A DNA stretch of 64,000 bases from UBA11400 sp964473555 (GCA_964473555.1 CAYYPL010000002.1:1-64000); one strand, 5' to 3'; shown: positions 8,462 through 16,614, counted from the first letter of the stretch. Notes: generated by a model from the letters alone, not told the origin. Program-made: numbers and translations.

Positions 8462-8824
8462 ATGGAAAATGAATATAACCCTCTTGACAAATTAAAAGTC
8501 TGGCAAGAATCTCTCGATTTTGCAGCAGACTATTATTCAACAATAAAATCTATAAGAGATTTTGGATTGAAAGATCAATTGATAAGATCTTCACTATCAA
8601 TATCATCCAATATTGCTGAAGGATTTGGGAGAAGCTATGAAAAAGAATTCATCAGATTTCTTAGAATTGCGATTGGATCATTATATGAAACCCAATCACA
8701 GTTGGTTTTTGCTAATAAAGTTGGAGCAATAGCAATCGATTTAGATGAACTATTTATGAAAACAAGAAAAATCAGAAAAATGATATTCAGTCTAATTTCA
8801 CACCTGGAGAAAAAGATAAACTGA
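8462..8824 (+). CDS. Four-helix-bundle protein, S23/Avd-like family
   Basis: 120 residues. The centre, SNIAEGFGR near residue 55 followed by EFIRFLRIAIGSLYETQSQL, is the signature of the small four-helix-bundle family found inside 23S rRNA intervening sequences and related to Avd, the accessory protein of diversity-generating retroelements. Family members are basic and bind nucleic acid, often as pentamers; that is family knowledge. The gene is AT-rich unlike its neighbours, sits between convergent lepB and rlmN, and is enclosed by inverted heptad arrays. Its leader (8408-8461) shares blocks TGTAAGGA and GACACTT with the copy at 40004. No reverse transcriptase or rRNA gene is nearby, so its role is unknown. 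Confidence 0.88.
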   Translation: MENEYNPLDKLKVWQESLDFAADYYSTIKSIRDFGLKDQLIRSSLSISSNIAEGFGRSYEKEFIRFLRIAIGSLYETQSQLVFANKVGAIAIDLDELFMKTRKIRKMIFSLISHLEKKIN

Positions 8825-8837
8825 AGTAATCAGTCAG

Positions 8838-8893
8838 TTTTCCGTACTCCGTTTTCTGTACTCCGTACTCCGTTTTCTGTACTCTGTTTTCAG
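8838..8893 (-). repeat. Heptad array, right border of four-helix-bundle element
   Basis: Eight units on the minus strand, in phase: CTGAAAA, CAGAGTA, CAGAAAA, CGGAGTA, CGGAGTA, CAGAAAA, CGGAGTA, CGGAAAA. The array overlaps the rlmN stop codon (8890-8892), so the element fills the whole space between two convergent stop codons. Confidence 0.95.
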
Positions 8894-10002
8894 GTTTTTG
8901 CTATCGTTTTCCCTTTCGGTTGCCCCTCTCTGATCGCCAATTGCCCGCAACCTGCATCGATGTCGTCGCCCCGGCTGCGGCGGACGGTGGCGCGGACGTT
9001 CTGCTTCGTTAAATTGCGCAGAAATGCATCCAGACGATCTTCCCGGGCGCGTTGTAGCTCAACTCCCAGCACGTTGTTGTACATAATGATGTTGACCTTG
9101 CTCGGGAGCCATTTGGATATGGTGGCCAATGCTTTGGCGTCTTCCGGATTGTCGTTGAATCCGTCGAAAAGCAGGTATTCGAAGGTGACCGGCTTGGTGG
9201 TCTTTTTATAGTAGTATTGCAGGGATTCCTTGAGCGCAGCCAGGTCGAGGGACTCGTTGATCGGCATGATTTTGTCGCGCTTGTCATCCATCGGGGCATG
9301 TAATGAAATGGCCAGGTTGAATTCCTGTCCCTCGTCAGCAATTTGCTTGATTTGTTTGCCAAGTCCAACGGTGGATACAGTAATACGTTTGGGGGAGAGA
9401 TCCAGTCCGAGCGGATCTGTCAGGATCGAGGTGCTGGCCATTACGGACTGGTAGTTATGCAGCGGCTCACCCATGCCCATGTACACGATGTTGGTAATCT
9501 TCTTGCCATGGACTTCCAGGCAATAGTGATTGATCGCGGTGACCTGATCCACGATTTCGCCGGATGTTAGATTGCGGAAGAATCCCATTTTTCCCGTGGC
9601 ACAGAATGCGCATCCGAAGACACATCCCACCTGAGAGGATACGCAGACGGTGAGTCGGTCAGGCACTCCATCAGGAAAGAATTCAGGAATCAGTACGGCT
9701 TCGACCTGACGATGATCGAACAGATTGTACAAAAACTTAGTAGTTCCGTCCTTAGAAACCTGTTTTTGGGCGACTTCGACGGTACGAATAAATGAAACCG
9801 ATGCCAGACGCTCGCGCAGATCCTTCGACAGGTTGGTCATTTCGTCGAAGCTTTTGGCCCCTTTCTGAAACAGCCACTGAAACAACTGTTTTGACCGGAA
9901 TTTTTCGATGCCCAGTTCCTCGCACAGCTGGGTGAGCTGGGCTTTGGACAAGCTTTTCAGGTCGTATTTATTGTCTGCCGATATGGTTTCGGTGGATAGC
10001 AT
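8890..10002 (-). CDS. rlmN: Dual-specificity rRNA/tRNA adenine C2-methyltransferase
   Basis: 370 residues. A radical-SAM enzyme that methylates C2 of A2503 in 23S rRNA and A37 of some tRNAs. The CxxxCxxC iron-sulfur motif is visible as CVFGCAFCATGKMGF near residue 130, preceded by CVSSQVG. GMGEPLHNY near 175, the SLHAPMDDKR segment near 235 and the C-terminal RRSRGDDIDAGCGQL with the second catalytic cysteine are all present. The stop codon overlaps a heptad array. lgt begins 10 bp upstream on the same strand (stop at 10013), so rlmN is probably the last gene of a cysS-lgt-rlmN operon. Confidence 0.97.
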   Translation of the reverse strand: MLSTETISADNKYDLKSLSKAQLTQLCEELGIEKFRSKQLFQWLFQKGAKSFDEMTNLSKDLRERLASVSFIRTVEVAQKQVSKDGTTKFLYNLFDHRQVEAVLIPEFFPDGVPDRLTVCVSSQVGCVFGCAFCATGKMGFFRNLTSGEIVDQVTAINHYCLEVHGKKITNIVYMGMGEPLHNYQSVMASTSILTDPLGLDLSPKRITVSTVGLGKQIKQIADEGQEFNLAISLHAPMDDKRDKIMPINESLDLAALKESLQYYYKKTTKPVTFEYLLFDGFNDNPEDAKALATISKWLPSKVNIIMYNNVLGVELQRAREDRLDAFLRNLTKQNVRATVRRSRGDDIDAGCGQLAIREGQPKGKTIAKT

Positions 10003-10012
10003 AGCAGGTAGA

Positions 10013-11065
10013 TCAGGAGGTGGGATTCGCGCGCCAGTTAACTTTGAAAAGGAGTAACCACAGTCCTACGAAGATTACGGGGATGCTCAACAGTTGTCCC
10101 ATACTCAGAAAAGAGAGTGTTTCGTCAAAGCCAGGCTGTCGTTCTTTGGCATATTCGATGAAGAAACGGGCTGCAAATACGCCAACCATAAATATTCCGG
10201 TAAGGGATCCCTCCGGTGGCGAATTTTTGTACTTGCGATATACCAAAATGAGCACCAAAAACAGCAGAAAATAGGCAAATGCTTCGTAGAGCATGGCTGG
10301 GTGACGTGGAACCATGTCTTCGCGGACGAAAATCACCGCCCAGGAGACGTCAGTTTCACTCCCAAGGATCTCAGAGTTAAAGAAGTTCCCGATACGGACG
10401 AACATCCCGCCGAGGGCGAATGGAATAGCGATGCGGTCGGCTGTCCAGATGAATCCGGTGCCGGGATTCTTTTTAGCAAAGAGATAAATCGAAAGCAATA
10501 CGCCGATGAACGCGCCGTGGCTGGCGAGCCCGCCCTGCCAGAAGTACAGAATTTCGATGAGATTCTGGCTGTAGTAGGCCCAATCGTAGAACAGAACATG
10601 TCCGAGACGTGCGCCGAGAACGGTTCCAGCAATCAGATAAATGAACAGGGATTCAGCCAGAGCGGGATGTTTACCTGCGTGTTCGAAGGTCTTGGCGCCG
10701 AGGTAGTATCCGAGCAGGAAGGAGAGGGCGAAGAGCATGCCATACCAGCGCACTGAAAGCGGACCGAATTGCTCGAGGGTCGCGCCACCGAAGGGCAGGG
10801 CAACAAGTTGTCCGACAACCAAAGCACCGATGATGAGCGCAGGTATCATCCATCCTGGCATAGATTTGGACTCTTCCTGAGCCTTGCGGCGACGCTTTTT
10901 GCCTTCTGTGGAAGAATCTTTCGACAGATACTGGATTCCACCGAAGTAGAGTAGTAGCGCGATTACCAGTCCTGGAATGCTAAGAGCAAACGGCAGGTCG
11001 AATGGGCCGATGGTGAAGATTTCGGGACTTCCATCCCAGATGAAATAGGAGTTTACTTGTTCCAT
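10013..11065 (-). CDS. lgt: Prolipoprotein diacylglyceryl transferase
   Basis: 350 residues and multiple membrane segments. Lgt transfers diacylglycerol from phosphatidylglycerol to the lipobox cysteine of prolipoproteins at the inner membrane. Visible signatures: the WYGMLFALSFLLGY segment near residue 107, GGLASHGAFIGV near 175, and RIGNFFNSEILG near 222, matching the family box GRxGNFxNxE but for its first glycine. A charged insert rich in lysine and arginine at about residues 54-68, between the first and second membrane segments, is longer than in enterobacterial Lgt. It lies 3 bp after cysS. Confidence 0.95.
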   Translation of the reverse strand: MEQVNSYFIWDGSPEIFTIGPFDLPFALSIPGLVIALLLYFGGIQYLSKDSSTEGKKRRRKAQEESKSMPGWMIPALIIGALVVGQLVALPFGGATLEQFGPLSVRWYGMLFALSFLLGYYLGAKTFEHAGKHPALAESLFIYLIAGTVLGARLGHVLFYDWAYYSQNLIEILYFWQGGLASHGAFIGVLLSIYLFAKKNPGTGFIWTADRIAIPFALGGMFVRIGNFFNSEILGSETDVSWAVIFVREDMVPRHPAMLYEAFAYFLLFLVLILVYRKYKNSPPEGSLTGIFMVGVFAARFFIEYAKERQPGFDETLSFLSMGQLLSIPVIFVGLWLLLFKVNWRANPTS

Positions 11066-11068
11066 GGG

Positions 11069-12523
11069 TTAATCCAGCGTGTACGTTGAGCCTTGCGGTC
11101 CGTCTTCGATGCGGATTCCGGCGGCGGAGAGTTTGTTGCGAATGAGATCGGCTGTCGGCCAGTCTTTGTTGGCACGGGCCGTGGCACGCATTTCGAGCAC
11201 GAGTTCCATCACGGCATCGAGTGCGGTTGTGGCCTTGGAGTCGGATCTGGCGGACTCGAGTTGGAGCCCGAGAATTCCATCGACGATTGTGCGAACCAAC
11301 TGCTGAACAGCATCCAGATTGGAGGGTGACTCGCCTTTGGAAATCGCAGTGCGTAACGGACGCAGCCATTCGAATAGTGCGGCGATGGCCGTTGCCGAGT
11401 TGAAATCGTCGTTCAGGCAGGCTTCGATGGCGGCCCTGAATCCGTCAAGGTCAAAAGCAGAGGCCTTGCCCGGAGTGGCATCCAGTATCGCTGAAACGAT
11501 CGAGCGCAGGTTTTTGAGTCCGGATTCAGCTGCTTCGAGGGCGGTTTCAGAGAAATCGGTGGTGCTACGGTAGTGACTTTGCAGTAAAAAGAAGCGGATG
11601 ACGTCGGCGGACCAGCTGCGAGTGAGCAGTTTGTGGTCGCCGGAGAAAAACTGGTGCAGACTGATCGCGTTTCCAAGCGATTTACCCATTTTTTGTCCGT
11701 TCAGCGTGACCATGTTGTTGTGCAGCCAGTATTTCACGAATTGTTGTCCGTGTGCGCACTCGCTTTGGGCGATCTCGCACTCGTGGTGCGGAAACTGATT
11801 TTCGAGTCCGCCGCCGTGGATGTCGAAGGAGTGCCCGAGGTATTTGTTGCTCATGGCAGAGCATTCGATGTGCCAGCCGGGATATCCGACGCCCCAGGGG
11901 GAATTCCATTTCATGATGTGGGTGTCGTCGGCGCGCTTCCAAAGGGCAAAATCGGCTGGATTACGTTTGTCTGTGGCGGCGCTGACACGGGTTCCGGATT
12001 CGGCTTCCTCGATTTGGCGTCCGCTGAGCTTGCCGTAGTCGGGATCGCTGGTGACATCGAAGTACACATTGCCTTTGACCTCATACGCATGCCCTTTTGC
12101 GATCAGGGCTTCGATCATTTCGATCTGCTCGGGAATGTGTCCCGTGGCGCGTGGCGAAATGTCCGGTCGCTGCACATTCAACGCATCCATGTCGCGGAAA
12201 AACGTGTAGGTGTAATGCTCGGCGATCTCCATTGGCTCCTTGCGTTCGAGGCGGGACTGCTTGAGCAGCTTGTCCTCGCCTGAATCGGCATCATCGGTCA
12301 GGTGACCCACATCCGTGATATTCTGCACGTAACGCACCCGAAAGCCCAGATACTTGAGATAGCGAAAAATCAGGTCGAAGGATACATAACTTTTGGCATG
12401 TCCCAGGTGCGCGTCGCCATACACCGTCGGTCCGCACACATACATCCCCACAAATCCGGGATTAATCGGCTCGAAGTGCTCTTTTTTTCGGGTCAGCGTG
12501 TTGTAGACATGCAATGAATCCAT
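11069..12523 (-). CDS. cysS: Cysteinyl-tRNA synthetase
   Basis: 484 residues; class Ia aminoacyl-tRNA synthetase that charges tRNA-Cys. The HIGH-type box is AHLGHAKSY near residue 38, with the zinc cysteine in YVCGPTVYG near 30; the WHIECSAMS segment near 218 and HHECEIAQSE near 248 supply further zinc ligands. The KMSKS loop reads KMGKSLGN near 279, a tolerated variant. The substrate tRNA-Cys gene is in the same window (40460-40530). First gene of the cysS-lgt-rlmN run; divergent from batA across 176 bp. Confidence 0.97.
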   Translation of the reverse strand: MDSLHVYNTLTRKKEHFEPINPGFVGMYVCGPTVYGDAHLGHAKSYVSFDLIFRYLKYLGFRVRYVQNITDVGHLTDDADSGEDKLLKQSRLERKEPMEIAEHYTYTFFRDMDALNVQRPDISPRATGHIPEQIEMIEALIAKGHAYEVKGNVYFDVTSDPDYGKLSGRQIEEAESGTRVSAATDKRNPADFALWKRADDTHIMKWNSPWGVGYPGWHIECSAMSNKYLGHSFDIHGGGLENQFPHHECEIAQSECAHGQQFVKYWLHNNMVTLNGQKMGKSLGNAISLHQFFSGDHKLLTRSWSADVIRFFLLQSHYRSTTDFSETALEAAESGLKNLRSIVSAILDATPGKASAFDLDGFRAAIEACLNDDFNSATAIAALFEWLRPLRTAISKGESPSNLDAVQQLVRTIVDGILGLQLESARSDSKATTALDAVMELVLEMRATARANKDWPTADLIRNKLSAAGIRIEDGPQGSTYTLD

Positions 12524-12705
12524 GTTTCCTCGTTATGAACGTACTTAAATTCCAGTGGATAAAGATACGAAAGCCTGACCGGAAGTTAAATTCAAGACTT
12601 TGGGTTTCGCGGGACGGATTCGGCGTGCAGATTCGTGCCTGAAATGTGTAAAATATGCGCTATCTTTACGCCCGTGAAGCAAAACATGAACGAAATTGAG
12701 TGCGT

Positions 12706-13728
12706 ATGATCTGGGAATCGCCCGGATATTTATGGTTGCTGTTGGTCGTGGTGCTGGCTTATGCCGGGCTTCGGTATTATCGCGTGATGTTGACCCGCAA
12801 ACGCCGGCAGTATTTTTCGGATGAAGTCTTTGCCAAGCTGTATCCCGTGGCCGATGACCGGTTGCGCCGGGCCAAAACCGGAATGTTTTATGGGTCGCTG
12901 GTCTTTTTGATCATTGCCCTGGCCGGACCCAAGATCGGGACCGAAGTACGGGAAGTCACCCGTCAGGGCATCGACATCATGGTGCTGCTGGATGTGTCCC
13001 AGAGCATGAAATCAGAGGACGTGCGTCCGAATCGGTTGGACAAGGCCAAGTTCGAAATCCTGCGCATGCTTGACCGCCTGCGTGGTGATCGGGTCGGACT
13101 CATCACCTTTACCGGCGAAGCCATATTGCTCGCGCCGCTTACCTCAGACTACTCCGCATTTCGCTTGTATTTGAATCTGGCCGATCCCGGATCCATGCCC
13201 TCCACGACTACCGACTTTGGCGCGGGAATGCAAGTTGCGCTCGACGCCTTTGCCTCCGCTGGCGAAGCCGACCGCAACACCTCCCGCGTGCTACTGATCT
13301 TATCCGATGGCGAAGATCACGGCACGGATCCGCTTCCGATGGTGCAACAGCTGCGTGACCAGGGCATTTACGTCTTCACGGTCGGCATCGGAACGCCGTC
13401 CGGAGGCACTATTCCGGTATACGATCCCGAATCCGGACGACTGCTCGAATACCTGCGCGACGCCGCGGGACAGGTTGTCACCACCAGACTCATGCCATCG
13501 ATGTTACGATCCATTGCCGACGCCGGACAGGGCACTTACTACGAAATTTCGCGATCCAGTGACGGGATGGATGGATTTCTGACCCAGATCGGAGAATTGG
13601 AGCGTAGCGAGTTCGCCACCCAAGAATTCGCCGACTATAAAGACCAGTATCAATGGTTCGCAGCCATTGGACTATTATTATTATTTGCCTCGCTGATCAT
13701 TCCACAAAACAAACCCCTTTCTACATGA
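12706..13728 (+). CDS. batA: BatA-like von Willebrand factor A membrane protein
   Basis: About 340 residues starting at ATG 12706 (a GTG at 12700 is also in frame). Two N-terminal membrane segments flank a short loop (residues 10-25 and 60-78), followed by a VWA domain with an intact metal-site motif DVSQSMKSED near 98, FTGEAILLAPLTSD near 140 and LILSDGEDHG near 198, and a C-terminal membrane segment. This is the BatA/BatB layout of Bacteroidota aerotolerance operons. The usual partner MoxR ATPase is not adjacent but lies at 50944-51945. A TATCTTTA at 12661 could be a -7 element. The stop overlaps the next start (ATGA). Confidence 0.85.
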   Translation: MIWESPGYLWLLLVVVLAYAGLRYYRVMLTRKRRQYFSDEVFAKLYPVADDRLRRAKTGMFYGSLVFLIIALAGPKIGTEVREVTRQGIDIMVLLDVSQSMKSEDVRPNRLDKAKFEILRMLDRLRGDRVGLITFTGEAILLAPLTSDYSAFRLYLNLADPGSMPSTTTDFGAGMQVALDAFASAGEADRNTSRVLLILSDGEDHGTDPLPMVQQLRDQGIYVFTVGIGTPSGGTIPVYDPESGRLLEYLRDAAGQVVTTRLMPSMLRSIADAGQGTYYEISRSSDGMDGFLTQIGELERSEFATQEFADYKDQYQWFAAIGLLLLFASLIIPQNKPLST

Positions 13729-14462
13729 CCAAGCTCTTTGTGCTGGACCTGGACGGATGCGTATCCGTGCCCTTTCAGACCCCCGACTGGAACAGCATCA
13801 CCCGGATTCGCGAGCTCAATTTGTTATCCAGAACCGATCCAACTGTGCCGGCGTTGTCCATCTGCACCGGACGTCCATACGCATACGCTGAAGCCGTAGC
13901 CCAGTGGCTCGACATCCAGCATCCCATCGTCTTTGAAAGCGGCGGAGGGGTGTATCATCCGACCGAGCAGCGATTGGAATTCGCTCCAGCCTACTACGAA
14001 AACAAATCCTTGGTCGAAGGCATCAAGCAGTGGGTCGAGCAGTTAGTCGAGCGTGAATATCCCGAAGTATTGATCGAATTCACCAAGAAAACCGATGCAG
14101 GGATGGTCCACAGCGACGAGGACTTGATCATCGAACTCTACCAGCGCGCCAAAGAGCATGTCCATGCCCACCACCCGGAGTTTGAAGTCCACCGCACCGA
14201 AGTATCGGTGAACATTATACTCAAAGCCTGCTCTAAAGGCTATGGAATCAAATGGTTAAGCGCCCTCACCGACATCTCGTTGTCCGAAATCGCCTACATC
14301 GGCGACAGCTCCGGCGACATCTCCGCCCTCAAAGTCGCCGGGAAATCGTTTACACCAAGTAATGGGAGTCCGGCCCTGGATCAGTATGCGAAGAGGTTGG
14401 AGGGGCATACGAGTTTAGGGGTGTTGGAGGCGTATGAGGAGATTATTGCAGAAAACAGATAA
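13725..14462 (+). CDS. HAD-superfamily phosphatase
   Basis: 245 residues from ATG 13725, which overlaps the batA stop as ATGA; the frame extends further upstream but only inside batA. HAD hydrolase motifs: LDLDGCVSVPF at residues 6-16 (aspartate nucleophile), SICTGRPYA near 45, lysine in KACSKGYGIKWL near 170, and YIGDSSGDISALK near 190. The C2-type cap between motifs I and III resembles Cof-type or archaeal phosphoglycolate phosphatases; substrate not predictable. Its last residues and TAA stop lie inside the heptad array (the stop is in a CAGATAA unit), so array turnover could alter the C-terminus. Confidence 0.85.
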   Translation: MTKLFVLDLDGCVSVPFQTPDWNSITRIRELNLLSRTDPTVPALSICTGRPYAYAEAVAQWLDIQHPIVFESGGGVYHPTEQRLEFAPAYYENKSLVEGIKQWVEQLVEREYPEVLIEFTKKTDAGMVHSDEDLIIELYQRAKEHVHAHHPEFEVHRTEVSVNIILKACSKGYGIKWLSALTDISLSEIAYIGDSSGDISALKVAGKSFTPSNGSPALDQYAKRLEGHTSLGVLEAYEEIIAENR

Positions 14463-14773
14463 CTGAAAACAGATAACTGAAAACAGAAAACAGAAAACAG
14501 AAAACAGAAAACAGAAAACTGAAAACTGAAAACTGAAAACAGATAACTGAAAACAGAAAACAGAAAACAGATAACTGAAAACAGATAACTGAAAACAGAA
14601 AACAGAAAACAGAAANNNNNNNNNNNNNNNNNNNNNNNNNNNNNNNNNNNNNNNNNNNNNNNNNNNNNNNNNNNNNNNNNNNNNNNNNNNNNNNNNNNNN
14701 NNNNNNNNNNNNNNNGAAAACAGATAACTGAAAACAGATAACTGAAAACAGAAAACAGAAAACAGAAAACTGA
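14449..14773 (+). repeat. Long heptad array with scaffold gap
   Basis: From 14449 to 14609 there are 23 uninterrupted in-phase units of only three kinds: CAGAAAA, CTGAAAA and CAGATAA. After 100 N (14616-14715) seven more units follow (14721-14769). The homogeneity of this array, against the mixed units elsewhere, suggests recent expansion. The assembler evidently could not cross it, so its true length is unknown. It begins inside the coding sequence of the phosphatase. Confidence 0.97.
14616..14715. other. Scaffold gap of 100 N
   Basis: Exactly 100 undetermined bases inside a heptad array. Round-number length implies a placeholder rather than a measured distance, so synteny across it rests on scaffolding. 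Confidence 0.99.
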
Positions 14774-14872
14774 CATCGTTGGTCAGGTACTGTGATTTAG
14801 TTTAATAGAATGGTACGCGGTTCTAAATTTTTCTTAAAAAAAGCACTATTACTTTATTTGTAGTCAAATCAG

Positions 14873-14893
14873 TCTGTTTTCCGTTTTCTGGTA
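14873..14893 (-). repeat. Short inverted heptad array
   Basis: Three minus-strand units of the CAGAAAA/CGGAAAA type facing the long array, separated by about 100 bp of AT-rich DNA without a gene. Together they repeat the convergent layout seen at the other loci. Confidence 0.75.
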
Positions 14894-14958
14894 TTATTTA
14901 AGAAACTTGCACCTTAACTCAAATCTTGTTACCCTGACGAAAACTAAACACAGTCGTC

Positions 14959-15339
14959 ATGGTGGATTTTCATCATAAAGGTTCAAAAGACAGGGAGATC
15001 CCGTTATCGCGGACGGCATTACATCAAATCCGGACCTACTACAAGCAATACAAACCGGAAGAATACCTGTTCGAAGGTCAGTTTGGCGGTGCATATTCAA
15101 CAAGAAGTATACAGACCTTATTTAAGAAAGCCTTGGCAGAAAACAAGATCACGAAAAACGCGACCGTTCATACACTTCGTCATAGTTATGCGACACATTT
15201 ATTGGAAGCTGGCACAGATCTTCGGATAATACAAGAACTGTTAGGACATAAAAGTAGTAAGACAACCGAGATCTATACCCATGTTAGTCAGCAAACCAAG
15301 CAAAAAGTCCCGAACCCCCTAGACCAATTAGGCCTATGA
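14959..15339 (+). pseudogene. Integron-type tyrosine recombinase, 3' remnant
   Basis: 126 residues matching only the C-terminal half of a tyrosine recombinase: the beta-hairpin lysine region HHKGSKDREIPLS, the box HTLRHSYATHLLEAG and LGHKSSKTTEIYTHVS with the catalytic tyrosine. The N-terminal core-binding domain and the first catalytic arginine are missing, with a stop codon in frame a few codons upstream, so the enzyme should be inactive. The ending resembles integrases of Bacteroidota and spirochaete chromosomal integrons, in which cassettes follow the 3' end of intI, as here (first boundary box at 15414). Truncation falls next to the heptad arrays and the assembly gap. Confidence 0.8.
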
Positions 15340-15413
15340 TATTACGCAACAAACATTCGGATATATTCTGAAATTTGGTATGTTAACCGCAATAGATAAG
15401 CGTATATAAACGA

Positions 15414-15422
15414 GTTAGGTGC
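15414..15422 (+). other. Integron cassette boundary (attI-like core)
   Basis: GTTAGGTGC, fitting the recombination core G^TTRRRY, 75 bp after the integrase remnant. It is the exact reverse complement of GCACCTAAC at 15869-15877, the R'' box of the following attC. That match between a cassette's 5' end and its own R'' box is expected for an integron cassette. Confidence 0.7.
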
Positions 15423-15447
15423 AAGTGTGCAGAAAGAAATAATTATT

Positions 15448-15876
15448 ATGAAAATAACGGACTTACCATTTAATAAATTAATAGACATAAAAGTATCAGC
15501 CGATAAGGACTATCTATTAAGTTTGGACGAAAAAATAGACTATACTAATCATTTAGGAACAGTTCACGCTAGTGCTTTATTCTCATTAGCTGAAGCCACA
15601 AGCGGACATTTTTTAATGATAACTTTTCCAGAATTTAATTCCGGACTTATTCCTGTTGTTAGACAAGTTGAAGTAAAGTATAAAAAGCCTGCAAATGGAC
15701 AAGTAAATTCAACTGCAATGTTAATCGACAATACAATAGACGAAATCAAAGAACAATTAACAACAAGAAAACGAGCATCTTTAAAGTTAAAAGTAGAAAT
15801 ATATGACCTTAATAAAATAAATGTTTTTACTGGCAACTTCGAATGGTTTGTGACATTATTAAACACCAGCACCTAA
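15448..15876 (+). CDS. Hotdog-fold thioesterase-like protein (cassette 1)
   Basis: 142 residues from ATG 15448 (an in-frame GTG lies at 15427). The segment TNHLGTVHASALFSLAEATSG near residue 28 resembles the active-site helix of PaaI/DUF4442 hotdog thioesterases; the rest (VRQVEVKYKKPANGQV) fits that fold's strands. Likely substrate an acyl-CoA or acyl-carrier, not resolvable. The gene is AT-rich and is the only gene in an integron cassette spanning 15415-15996; its TAA stop lies inside the R'' box ACCTAAC of the attC site, the compact arrangement typical of cassettes. Confidence 0.7.
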   Translation: MKITDLPFNKLIDIKVSADKDYLLSLDEKIDYTNHLGTVHASALFSLAEATSGHFLMITFPEFNSGLIPVVRQVEVKYKKPANGQVNSTAMLIDNTIDEIKEQLTTRKRASLKLKVEIYDLNKINVFTGNFEWFVTLLNTST

Positions 15877-15996
15877 CAGCACCTACAAGAAATTGGCGGT
15901 TCAGTGGTTAAATGAAACTTTGTGCTTCGTATCAAGTTTAGTGCTGGCAGACAGTTTAGTGCTTCGAAATCGCCAACTTCTTGTAGCTGCCAAACG
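15869..15996 (+). other. attC site 1
   Basis: A 128-bp imperfect palindrome: R'' box ACCTAAC, then an outer arm (CTACAAGAAATTGGCG) complementary to CGCCAACTTCTTGTAG at the far side, ending AAACG at 15996. Internal GTGCTTCG elements are shared with attC site 2, which has the same 128-bp length. The base after the cleavage point is A instead of the usual T. Confidence 0.72.
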
Positions 15997-16127
15997 ATGG
16001 CGAAAATCCCTTCGGGCTTTTCGCCATCGGGACCGCGCTTAGCGTCGGAGTCCAGCCCTTCGGGACTGTCCTCCATCACGTCGCTTGGCGCAATGCGCCT
16101 TCGCACGTGACGCCAAGCGCGGTCCCG
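15997..16127 (+). other. Gene-less mini-cassette consisting of an attC site
   Basis: 131 bp with no gene. It begins GATGGCGAAAA (15996-16006), exactly complementary to TTTTCGCCATC at 16018-16028, so boundary and R'' box correspond as in a cassette, but with GAT/ATC replacing GTT/AAC. The remainder is a palindrome: 18-bp arms starting GGGACCGCGC (about 16029-16046) and ending GCGCGGTCCC at 16126, with one mismatch. It ends at G^TTATAGCC, the start of the next cassette. GC-rich relative to both neighbours. Confidence 0.6.
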
Positions 16128-16212
16128 TTATAGCCAACCTTAAAAAACGACACGACAACTGTCACACCTTGAAATTTTGAGTATCTAACTGTCAAACACT
16201 AAAACAGACAGT

Positions 16213-16614
16213 ATGAACAAAGGTATTTTAATCGGACTTGCAACGACTTTTATTATGTCTTGTAATCCATCAACTCAAAACAAAAAGGAAACGACAATGG
16301 AACAACAAACGGTAGGAATGGTGGAAATTACCACATTTAAACTCAATCAAGGGGTTACGACAAAAGACTTTGAAAAATCTGCACGTTCAATGCAAAGGGA
16401 CTTTTTAGAGAAGCAAAACGGGTTTATAAAAAGGACTTTGACAGTTTCAGAAGACAGCACTTGGACTGACGTAGTTTTTTGGAAAGACCAAGAAAGTGCA
16501 GAGAAAACAATGAAACTTTCGGAAACATCAGCATTGGTTCTTCCCTTTATGGAGAAAATTGATTTCAACTCTGTTAAAATGAACCTTACAAGCCCAATCA
16601 TCATTGAAGAATGA
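16213..16614 (+). CDS. Lipoprotein with ABM-like alpha/beta-barrel domain
   Basis: 133 residues. The N-terminus (basic start, hydrophobic ILIGLATTFIM, then SC at residues 16-17) is a lipoprotein signal with a cysteine available for lipidation. The rest (MVEITTFKLNQGVTTKDF, later KRTLTVSEDSTWTDVVFWKD) looks like the small dimeric ferredoxin-like barrel of antibiotic-biosynthesis-monooxygenase relatives. First gene of a three-gene overlapping set in cassette 2; its stop overlaps the next start (ATGA at 16611). Confidence 0.65.
   Translation: MNKGILIGLATTFIMSCNPSTQNKKETTMEQQTVGMVEITTFKLNQGVTTKDFEKSARSMQRDFLEKQNGFIKRTLTVSEDSTWTDVVFWKDQESAEKTMKLSETSALVLPFMEKIDFNSVKMNLTSPIIIEE

Noticed and set aside
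8462..8824. A diversity-generating retroelement
   Set aside because: The four-helix-bundle protein is Avd-like, but no reverse transcriptase, template repeat or variable repeat is found nearby.
8332..8893. CRISPR-like repeats
   Set aside because: Units are 7 bp, tandem without spacers and degenerate; no cas gene is present.
10094..10756. 220-codon plus-strand frame opposite lgt
   Set aside because: lgt carries conserved motifs across this region; the opposing frame has no recognisable feature.
11593..12283. 216-codon plus-strand frame opposite cysS
   Set aside because: Shadow of cysS, whose HIGH and KMGKS motifs are intact.
14381..14776. Long minus-strand frame with repeating FSVFCFL-type residues
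   Set aside because: It is the translation of the heptad array and includes the N gap; a 7-bp repeat gives a 7-residue protein repeat in any open frame.
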